From an uncultured Pseudomonadota bacterium (GTDB taxonomy: Bacteria; Myxococcota_A; UBA9042; CAIXZC01): a stretch of 5,478 bases of DNA. The translations under genes were made by a program, and so were the position numbers. Below are positions 1-5,276 of this stretch, piece by piece. The stretch covers positions 1 to 5,478 of the forward strand of contig CALFHQ010000931.1 of NCBI GenBank assembly GCA_937876385.1, written 5' to 3'. Every line of letters begins with the position of its first letter. The stretch's first letter is position 1. The notes below the pieces were generated by a model. It made no database searches and had not been told where the DNA came from. It saw nothing but the letters and a program-made list of their open reading frames with translations.

Positions 1-644
1 TGGTGGGTCACATGTGGCGATTCGACCGGGAAGCGGTGGCCCTGCGAGCCCTCCTCGATGAAGGGGAGTTCGGAGAAGTGATCAAGACGAAGAGTTACGG
101 CATTCACCAGAACTGGGGACCGGCGGGGTGGTTCACCCACTCTGAATTGGCCGGTGGCGGCGCCCTCATCGACATGGGAGTCCACGCCCTGGACACGACC
201 CGATATTTGCTGGGAGATCCCAACCCGAAGACGGTCTACGCTGTGGTGGACCGCCGATTCGGCGACTACGACGTGGACGACAATGGAGTCACAGTCATCA
301 CCTGGGACAACGGAGTGACTTCCATCATCGAGAGTGGATGGTGGCATCCTCACGCAGACGGTCCCGAAGCATCCACTCAAATCTTTGCCAAAAAGGGATA
401 CGCCCGCCTCTTCCCCACGATGGCCAAATACAACGACGAGCGAGAGCCCTGGTTGCCTCGCTTCCCCACTCGGGAAGACCACTGCGACCAGCACATTTAC
501 AACAACCAGATGCAAGAGTTCGCTTCGGCCATCGCCGAGGGGCGCGACCCCGTCCCGGGCCCCGAAGAAGGCCTCGTCATCATGCGTCTGTGTGAAGCTG
601 CCTACGAGTCCGCCAAGACCGGGGACGTGGTTAAGCTCTCCTGA
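1..644 (+). CDS. Gfo/Idh/MocA-family oxidoreductase, C-terminal part (5' truncated by window edge)
   Basis: The frame is open from base 3 to a TGA at 642-644 and gives 213 residues. The GTG at base 3 is most likely an internal valine, because the family's N-terminal Rossmann domain with its cofactor motif and EKP lysine (roughly the first 120 residues) is absent. Visible is the C-terminal alpha/beta substrate domain: GHMWRFDREA, then DEGEFGEV, then the hallmark GGGALIDMGVHALD (visible residues 51-64). In the family the Asp and His of this motif (D57 and H61 here) line the active site. It ends in the usual helix and strand (EEGLVIMRLCEAAYESAKTG). Such enzymes are cytosolic and use NAD(P)H to oxidise or reduce sugars, inositols or related compounds. 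The substrate cannot be read from this half. The next gene lies downstream on the same strand, so cotranscription is possible. Family assignment is firm; specific function is unknown. Confidence 0.93.
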   Translation, partial: VGHMWRFDREAVALRALLDEGEFGEVIKTKSYGIHQNWGPAGWFTHSELAGGGALIDMGVHALDTTRYLLGDPNPKTVYAVVDRRFGDYDVDDNGVTVITWDNGVTSIIESGWWHPHADGPEASTQIFAKKGYARLFPTMAKYNDEREPWLPRFPTREDHCDQHIYNNQMQEFASAIAEGRDPVPGPEEGLVIMRLCEAAYESAKTGDVVKLS

Positions 645-648
645 CGTC

Positions 649-654
649 GAAGGA
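649..654 (+). promoter_or_regulatory. Shine-Dalgarno-like GAAGGA in front of an alternative GTG start
   Basis: GAAGGA lies 7 nt before a GTG at 662, which is in frame with the large secreted protein and would add 23 residues (beginning MARPKPGRYH) before the ATG at 731. No comparable ribosome-binding sequence precedes ATG 731. This is the only argument for the longer start. The longer product would have an unusually long, charged n-region ahead of its signal sequence. Confidence 0.3.
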
Positions 655-662
655 CCCCTCAG

Positions 663-691
663 TGGCCAGACCGAAACCGGGTAGGTATCAT
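663..691 (+). promoter_or_regulatory. Possible sigma70-type promoter for the protease-propeller-barrel gene
   Basis: TGGCCA (663-668) and TATCAT (686-691) are separated by 17 nt and match the -35 and -10 consensus at 4/6 and 5/6 positions. Initiation near 698 would leave a leader of about 33 nt before ATG 731 and would exclude the GTG at 662, so it favours the shorter protein. The match is modest, lies in GC-rich sequence and has no independent support. Readthrough from the upstream oxidoreductase gene could serve instead. Confidence 0.25.
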
Positions 692-722
692 TCCTTGTCT
701 CGTGCAAACACCACGGTCTGGC
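665..722 (+). repeat. 9-bp perfect inverted repeat in the leader of the secreted-protein gene
   Basis: GCCAGACCG at 665-673 is the exact reverse complement of CGGTCTGGC at 714-722, with 40 nt between the arms. The right arm ends 8 nt before ATG 731, where a ribosome-binding site would sit. In a readthrough transcript from the upstream gene the arms could pair and mask that start. A transcript starting near 698 would lack the left arm. There is no T-run after it, so it is not an intrinsic terminator. It may also be coincidence. Confidence 0.4.
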
Positions 723-730
723 GGTGTGCC

Positions 731-3604
731 ATGTTGTTCAGGAGTGTATCGCTGATTGTCACCTTGTTCCTTGTGGGACAGGTGCCCTCTCGCGTCGAAG
801 CGAAGGTGGACCCTTCGTTGAAGTGGCACACCCTGGAGTCAAAGCACTTCTTCATGCACTACTACGATGGGGAAGAAGCCCTCGCTCGAGACTTCCTGGC
901 CCTGTCGGAAGAGGCCTACGAGTTTCTGGTGGAGCGTTTTCAGTTCGTCCCCTCCCAGCGAACCCATCTGATGCTGGTAGATGACGTCGACTCGGCCAAC
1001 GGACTCACCTCGGTGATGCCCTACGACACCATCCTGTTTTATGGCTATGTCCCCGATGTCTCCGGGGACCTGGGTTTCTGGGGGGACTGGAAGCGAATTC
1101 TCGTCTACCACGAGTTGACTCACGCCTTTCACCTGGATCATGCAACCGGCCTCCCCGGCTTCGGCAACCTCCTGTTTGGTAAGACGTTTCTCCCCAACGC
1201 AGCGGTTCCTGACTGGTTCACCGAAGGACTGGCGGTTCGCATCGAGAGTATTATCGGGGCCGGTGGACGAATCGACTCTCCCAAATTCGATATGTACCTT
1301 CGAGTCGCCGTGCTCGAAGACGAACCCCTCCCCATCGACGTCATCGGTGGAAGCCCCCTGGCCCTGCCTCGAGGTTCAGTCTCCTACCTTTACGGCTCCT
1401 ACTTCATCGAATGGATCGGTCGCAACTTTGGATTTGACGGATTCTTTGAGTTCGTAAGAGAACAGGGACACAAGGTGAACCCCCACTCCCTGAACATCTC
1501 CGCCCGGCGAATCTTCTCTCGCTCCTTTGTTGTGCTCTACAAGGAATGGGTGGACGCGCTAAAGGAGCGCTTTCGAGCCGACGCAGCGGAGCGCCGGAAG
1601 CGAGGGCTCATCGAAGGAAGACGAATCCACTATGCTGGGGAATCCCAACCCATGGTCTCCTTCATGCCCGACGGCTCCCTGTTGTGGTTGGAAAACACCG
1701 GCCATGAGACCCGGCACCTTCGGCGAATGACACCAGCAGGGGAGCAGGAGCGCCTTCGCAATTGTCTGGGAGGTTGCGACCGGCCCACGGCGACAGCGGA
1801 CGGGCAGATCTTTTACAGCTCCCTGCGCTACTACCACCAGTTCTACTTCTTCCAGGAGTTGTTCCAGACGGATTGGGAAGGGGACGATCGCACCCGCCTC
1901 ACCTGGGGGGGACGAATCAAGGACCCCCACCCTTCTCCCGACGGCAAGAGGGTCGCCTATGTGCACACCGTACTGGGCTTTTCCACCCTAACCATACTGG
2001 ACCTGGAAACCGACCAGGAAGTGGACTTGTACACCGTCGAGGGGGGGATGTCCTGGCCAACATGGTCCCCGGACGGCAGACAACTGGCCGTGGCGATCCA
2101 GGAGAACGGCACCAACGATATCTGGGTCTTCCCGCCATCTGGAGGAGAGCCCCGCAACATTACCGCCGGACCCTCCTTCGAGATGCAGCCCACCTGGACT
2201 CCCGAGGGGGATCGAATCGTCTTCGTCTCCACCCTGGATGGAGTCTTCAATCTATACTCGGTGGAGCTGAAGACCGGCTGTGTCAGCCGCCTCACCAACG
2301 TCCTGGGGGGCGCTTTCGACCCAGCCGTCTCTCCAGACGGCAAGCGCCTGGTTTACGCCGGATATCACTTCGACGGCTTCTACCTTGAGGAGCTGCCCTT
2401 TTCTCCTGAAAGGTGCGACGACATAGATCTTTCGGCTTCTGCCTCCCATCGCACCGTTCCCCCCCCTCGCCCCATCGAAAGCCAGGAGATAGACGCCCTT
2501 GTCCCTCGTCCGTACTGCCCTCTGGCAACCGTCTATCCTCGTAGCTGGACCCCCTCCTTTTTGGCCGGCTCCTTTGACACCACGGTGATGAGTGTCGAGA
2601 CCAGCGGAACCGACCCAGTTGGCCAGGTGAGCTACACCGCCGGAGTTACGCTAAACACCCAAACCTGGGACAGCGCCTCCACCCTCTCGCTCAACGTCAA
2701 CCGGTGGTTCCCCAACATTTCGGTATTTGGCGGATATTACACCAGCACACTGCTGGCTCGAGTGGGTGGGCGGTACCACGACTACCTGGAAAGGGACGTC
2801 TACGTGTCTTCCGCAGTACAGTTTCCGTTCCCCCACACCGAGTATTCCTTCAGCGTCACCACGGGGTATGTCTTCGACCACTTTCGAGGGGCAGTCCAGG
2901 GAGACTGGGAGTACGACCCGGGGGGCATTGAAGACTACGTGCCGTTGGAGGGAAACCTCGCCACGGTGTATCTCATCACCTCCTTCGACAACACGGAGAC
3001 GTTTCCCTGGTCCATTTCGGTGGAGAAGGGAACCCGAGTTTCCGCCGAAGTTCGAGGGTCTGCGCCGGTCATCGGGAGCAACTGGTCCCGGTGGGAAACG
3101 AAGTGGCGACTGACCCAGTACATCCCAGTGCCCTTCCTGGACCACCACGTCCTCATGGCTCACTATCGAGGGGGCATTGCGGGGGGTGGCGGCACCTTCA
3201 TGCGGACCTTCACGGTGGGGGGTTACCCCGACCAGGACATCGTCTCTGACCTGTTGGAGAACGGAGGTATCAGCGGGATGTATCTGCGGGGGTATCCCCA
3301 GGTAGCAGCTCGAGGCAAGCAATACCACTTCGCTACATTGGAGTATCGCTTCCCCATCTGGCGTATTCGCCGAGGGGTCCAGACCTTCCCCATTTTCTTC
3401 AAGGATCTGCACATGAATTTGTTCGGCAACGGTGCAGGCGCCTTCGACGCCTTTGACCCCGACGCCTTGATGTGGGGAACCGGCGGGGAGTTGAACCTGG
3501 ACTTTGTCTTAGGCTACATCAACGCCTTCACGCTGACTCTGGGTACCGCTTACGGTTTTCAGGAGCCTGGAGGTTTCGGAGTTTACGTGCTGCTGGGGAA
3601 ATAG
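731..3604 (+). CDS. Secreted metalloprotease-like / TolB-type propeller / Omp85-like barrel fusion protein
   Basis: 957 residues from ATG 731, chosen because the protein then opens with a classic signal peptide (MLFRSVSLIVTLFLVGQVPS, cleavage near VEA at 22-24). Residues 30-200 resemble the peptidase MA-like gluzincin domain: HELTH at 127-131 gives zinc ligands H127 and H131 and catalytic E128, and WFTEGLA gives the expected third ligand E165. Residues about 310-545 hold PD40/TolB propeller blades, with motifs SPDGKRVAY, WSPDGRQLAV, WTPEGDRIVF and SPDGKRLVYAG near 402, 445, 489 and 533. From about 605 to the end the sequence is beta-strand-rich. LRGYP (RGY at 853-855) and EYRFP (871-875) match the L6 RGF/Y motif and following strand of Omp85-type barrels. 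No POTRA domains are seen. It probably sits in the outer membrane with protease and propeller attached; which side they face is not shown. The last residues, GVYVLLGK, lack the usual terminal aromatic. Substrate unknown. An in-frame GTG at 662 is an alternative start. Confidence 0.88.
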   Translation: MLFRSVSLIVTLFLVGQVPSRVEAKVDPSLKWHTLESKHFFMHYYDGEEALARDFLALSEEAYEFLVERFQFVPSQRTHLMLVDDVDSANGLTSVMPYDTILFYGYVPDVSGDLGFWGDWKRILVYHELTHAFHLDHATGLPGFGNLLFGKTFLPNAAVPDWFTEGLAVRIESIIGAGGRIDSPKFDMYLRVAVLEDEPLPIDVIGGSPLALPRGSVSYLYGSYFIEWIGRNFGFDGFFEFVREQGHKVNPHSLNISARRIFSRSFVVLYKEWVDALKERFRADAAERRKRGLIEGRRIHYAGESQPMVSFMPDGSLLWLENTGHETRHLRRMTPAGEQERLRNCLGGCDRPTATADGQIFYSSLRYYHQFYFFQELFQTDWEGDDRTRLTWGGRIKDPHPSPDGKRVAYVHTVLGFSTLTILDLETDQEVDLYTVEGGMSWPTWSPDGRQLAVAIQENGTNDIWVFPPSGGEPRNITAGPSFEMQPTWTPEGDRIVFVSTLDGVFNLYSVELKTGCVSRLTNVLGGAFDPAVSPDGKRLVYAGYHFDGFYLEELPFSPERCDDIDLSASASHRTVPPPRPIESQEIDALVPRPYCPLATVYPRSWTPSFLAGSFDTTVMSVETSGTDPVGQVSYTAGVTLNTQTWDSASTLSLNVNRWFPNISVFGGYYTSTLLARVGGRYHDYLERDVYVSSAVQFPFPHTEYSFSVTTGYVFDHFRGAVQGDWEYDPGGIEDYVPLEGNLATVYLITSFDNTETFPWSISVEKGTRVSAEVRGSAPVIGSNWSRWETKWRLTQYIPVPFLDHHVLMAHYRGGIAGGGGTFMRTFTVGGYPDQDIVSDLLENGGISGMYLRGYPQVAARGKQYHFATLEYRFPIWRIRRGVQTFPIFFKDLHMNLFGNGAGAFDAFDPDALMWGTGGELNLDFVLGYINAFTLTLGTAYGFQEPGGFGVYVLLGK

Positions 3605-3629
3605 AACCGGGGACAGAGTCTCAGGAATC

Positions 3630-4844
3630 CTACAAGTCCAGAGACAGCACGGGGACGTTCACCATGAAGCCGTCCTTGCCGTGGTGTTGGGTGGGGAGAA
3701 TCTCGGGAATGGGAGCTTGCACCAGAAGGCGTCCGGCGTCGGTGACGTGGAGCAGGGCGCTGCTTGTGGAAGCGGGCTTGGAATCGCCGGAACCGGCTCG
3801 TTTCCACGGTGCCACGATCATGGTCGCACCGACCAATCCCAGGATGACGCTTCCTTCCATCATCCACATCCCGGATTCGAAGGAAGTGGGCTCGGTGGTA
3901 GCCACCAGAGTCACACCCAGGAGGTTTCCGAGAATTCCCCCCAAAGAGATGAGGCGAATGTCGTTTGCCGACCAGCGGAGCTCTTTTCCCAGGAAGAAAC
4001 CACCCACGGCCGCGGCGTTTGCCGGAAGCAGGAGGGTGAGGAGGGCGATGGTCTCGGAGTCTCGAAACACGTTGGAACCGCCGATGCCCAGATTTGCAAG
4101 GAGGAGCATCTCCATCATGTATCCCGAAAATGTCACAGTCATCTGTGCTGCCCCGGGATGAACCTCGAGGTGTTTCCACAAGAGGAGGGTGGTTCCCATC
4201 CCCAGAACCATCCCGCCGGCGCCGGCCAGAAGGGCATCTTCAAAGCGCAGAGGGGAGATGAGGTCGTAAACGAGGAACCCGTTGAGCCACCCCCAATAGC
4301 CGGAGTAGCCAAAGAGAATGGCCTGCGATTCGCTCACGGCCCGGTTCTGCGTTAGCAACGTGGAGGCTAGCAATCCGATTCCAGCGCCCCCCAGACCCGA
4401 CCAGGTGGCGAGCTTCCACTCGGCGGCCCCGACATGGTCGTTTTGTCCGGCGATTCCAGCCACCAGGCTGTATCCCAAGGCAGCACCGTTCAAGGTCGAG
4501 ACGATGATCATCTCGACCCGGCCGTTTTGATCAATTTCGCCGTATTTTCCAAGCCAATCGCCAGCCATCTTCCCATAGCGGGTTCCTGGATAGTCTCGCC
4601 TGAGATCTCGAAGGAGGAGCTTTCCTGAATCGTCGTGCTTGCCGTCGATCCACTCCATCGCCTTGCGCCAATATGCCTGTGCGATGGGGTCTTCCCCCAT
4701 GATCGGAGCTGACTCCGGCTTCGTCTCCTTCTCTTTTAATGTGTCGGTTTCCTGCAATGTGTCGGTTTCCTGGCCAGAAGCAGAGGAAGCAAATGCACCA
4801 AGGCACACCAGGGCCACAAAGGCTACACGGAAGGATCCAGTCAT
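3630..4844 (-). CDS. Exported/membrane protein of unknown function: short helical repeat region plus eight glycine-rich hydrophobic segments
   Basis: 404 residues from ATG at 4844, chosen over the in-frame TTG at 4916 because GGGAGA lies 5 nt before it and a clear signal sequence follows (MTGSFRVAFVALVCLGAFAS, cleavage near ASG/Q at 24-25). Next comes a charged linker with a duplicated QETDTL. Residues about 52-101 look like a TPR-type helical pair (RRDYPGTRYGKMAGDWL). Eight hydrophobic stretches follow, at about 109-132, 146-164, 171-196, 202-223, 230-256, 263-286, 293-316 and 323-345, many with small-residue spacing such as GGAGIG, GAGGMVLG and GGILGNLLG. They alternate in two types, giving four repeats of about 60 residues. 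A soluble tail of about 59 residues closes the protein. I do not recognise the family, and no catalytic motif is visible. It may be an inner-membrane protein or a helical membrane-associated one. It converges on the preceding gene with a 25-nt gap. Confidence 0.85.
   Translation of the reverse strand: MTGSFRVAFVALVCLGAFASSASGQETDTLQETDTLKEKETKPESAPIMGEDPIAQAYWRKAMEWIDGKHDDSGKLLLRDLRRDYPGTRYGKMAGDWLGKYGEIDQNGRVEMIIVSTLNGAALGYSLVAGIAGQNDHVGAAEWKLATWSGLGGAGIGLLASTLLTQNRAVSESQAILFGYSGYWGWLNGFLVYDLISPLRFEDALLAGAGGMVLGMGTTLLLWKHLEVHPGAAQMTVTFSGYMMEMLLLANLGIGGSNVFRDSETIALLTLLLPANAAAVGGFFLGKELRWSANDIRLISLGGILGNLLGVTLVATTEPTSFESGMWMMEGSVILGLVGATMIVAPWKRAGSGDSKPASTSSALLHVTDAGRLLVQAPIPEILPTQHHGKDGFMVNVPVLSLDL
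4738..4772 (-). repeat. 17-bp tandem direct repeat encoding duplicated QETDTL
   Basis: On the plus strand the 17-mer AATGTGTCGGTTTCCTG occurs at 4738-4754 and again at 4756-4772, a period of 18 nt. On the coding (minus) strand this is an in-frame duplication of six residues in the linker just after the signal peptide. The copies are identical at nucleotide level, which suggests recent slippage duplication. Confidence 0.9.
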
Positions 4845-4849
4845 CTCGT

Positions 4850-4855
4850 TCTCCC
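4850..4855 (-). promoter_or_regulatory. Ribosome-binding site that fixes the start of the minus-strand membrane-protein gene
   Basis: The minus strand reads GGGAGA, then ACGAG, then ATG (4844). This purine-rich site at 5-nt spacing supports the ATG over the upstream TTG at 4916. Confidence 0.65.
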
Positions 4856-4887
4856 AATCATGACACTCGAAGGGTTCCCCACACACT

Positions 4888-4916
4888 CGTTTACGGACTT
4901 TGATTCTCGTAGTCAA
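4888..4916 (-). promoter_or_regulatory. Possible promoter for the minus-strand membrane-protein gene
   Basis: On the minus strand TTGACT (4916-4911) is followed after 17 nt by TAAACG (4893-4888). The -35 matches the consensus at 5/6 positions, but the -10 only at 3/6. Initiation near 4881 would give a leader of about 37 nt before ATG 4844. It is placed sensibly but the -10 is weak. Confidence 0.3.
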
Positions 4917-4928
4917 TCATCAACATCG

Positions 4929-4956
4929 TTGACAAGTGCGCCAGCGTCAATAAAGT
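4929..4956 (+). promoter_or_regulatory. Sigma70-type promoter for tRNA-Ser
   Basis: A perfect -35 TTGACA (4929-4934), a 16-nt spacer and TAAAGT (4951-4956, 4/6 match to TATAAT) lie just upstream of the tRNA. Initiation near 4963 would leave a leader of about 13 nt for RNase P removal. It is the strongest promoter match in the window. Its -35 starts 12 bp from the -35 of the opposing promoter candidate, so the two divergent units may share this region. Confidence 0.6.
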
Positions 4957-4975
4957 AGTGGCTCGTTGCGTGCTT

Positions 4976-5062
4976 GGAGGAGTGGCCGAGTGGACGAAGG
5001 CGGCGGTCTTGAAAACCGCTGATCTGGTTACAGATCCGGAGGTTCGAATCCTCTCTCCTCCG
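4976..5062 (+). tRNA. tRNA-Ser (anticodon UGA)
   Basis: A complete 87-nt cloverleaf. The acceptor stem is GGAGGAG (4976-4982) pairing with CTCCTCC (5055-5061), with discriminator G at 5062, as expected for serine. The D stem is GCC/GGC. The anticodon stem GCGGT/ACCGC (5003-5007 and 5015-5019) encloses loop CTTGAAA with anticodon TGA at 5010-5012, reading UCA and related UCN codons. The long variable arm typical of tRNA-Ser has a 6-bp stem, GATCTG/CAGATC, with a GTTA loop. The T arm is GGAGG-TTCGAAT-CCTCT with a G-U closing pair. CCA is not encoded (the next bases are CTA), so it must be added by the CCA-adding enzyme. Confidence 0.98.
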
Positions 5063-5095
5063 CTACATGAAATGGACAATCGGGTTCGAAACAGC

Positions 5096-5269
5096 CTATT
5101 TGCCGGGTTCGCCCGCTTCAACAGCAAAGAGCCATTCGGTATTAAAGGAGTTGCTCTCGGTGTTCCCCAGATCCCCTTTGCCCAAGGCGCCGGGCTCCCA
5201 CCCTTCTTTTACCAGTTTCCCTTCAACGTAAATCACATCTCCCACGCTGACGCCGCCCTCAGGGGAGAC
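5096..5269 (-). pseudogene. C-terminal fragment of an unrecognised protein-coding gene, cut at the composition seam
   Basis: The minus strand encodes 57 residues beginning VSPEGGVSVGDVIYVEGKLV and ending in EWLFAVEAGEPGK before a TAG at 5096-5098. Codons are strongly G-first and about 64% GC in third position, as in a real GC-rich gene. Upstream the frame meets a TAA at 5273-5275, two codons past the seam, and no start codon is available. It is therefore the 3' end of a gene whose 5' part is missing. The segment GDVIYVEGKL could be a beta-hairpin, possibly of an OB-like fold, but I do not recognise the family. It converges on the tRNA gene. It may be an intact gene in the source genome that was broken only in this assembly. 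Confidence 0.6.
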
Positions 5270-5276
5270 ATTTTAT
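5264..5276. other. Abrupt composition seam (about 59% to 23% GC), probable chimeric junction
   Basis: Bases 5161-5270 contain about 59% G+C and bases 5271-5478 about 23% (48 of 208), with no gradual transition. A minus-strand gene loses its 5' part and a plus-strand methyltransferase-like gene loses its N-terminal part at this same point. No terminal repeats, integrase or insertion-sequence ends are visible. This pattern fits an assembly or library chimera better than a mobile-element insertion. Confidence 0.75.

Noticed and set aside
1762..2388. Plus-strand open frame of 208 codons in another frame
   Set aside because: It overlaps the propeller region, whose true frame shows regular SPDG blade motifs. 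The alternative product is rich in Arg, Pro and Gly, typical of a shifted GC-rich gene.
2651..3412. Long minus-strand open frame of 253 codons
   Set aside because: It lies wholly inside the barrel part of the large plus-strand gene and has no domain or signal. It is a shadow of GC-rich codon use. The plus frame carries the RGY and EYRFP motifs.
3472..4355. Plus-strand open frames of about 225 codons opposite the membrane-protein gene
   Set aside because: They are antisense to a gene with a signal peptide, a ribosome-binding site and eight hydrophobic segments, and they show no protein-like features themselves.
4845..4916. TTG at 4916 as the start of the membrane-protein gene
   Set aside because: It would put 24 charged, cysteine-containing residues before a complete signal peptide, whereas ATG 4844 has its own GGGAGA site at 5-nt spacing.
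5041..5111. GGTTCGAA repeated at 5041-5048 and 5083-5090, with GGGTTCG at 5105-5111, as a possible tRNA attachment-site duplication
   Set aside because: The identity is only 8 bp and centred on the T loop, without the acceptor end. No integrase is nearby, so it is too short to call an att site.
5104..5115. CGGG-TTCG-CCCG hairpin as a terminator for the tRNA or the minus-strand fragment
   Set aside because: The stem is only 4 bp, no T-run follows on either strand, and it lies within the coding end of the minus-strand fragment.
4891..5127. Minus-strand open frame of 78 codons containing GGERIRTSGSVTRSAVFKTA
   Set aside because: It lies antisense across the whole tRNA-Ser gene. The peptide is the translation of the tRNA complement, a well-known false gene call.
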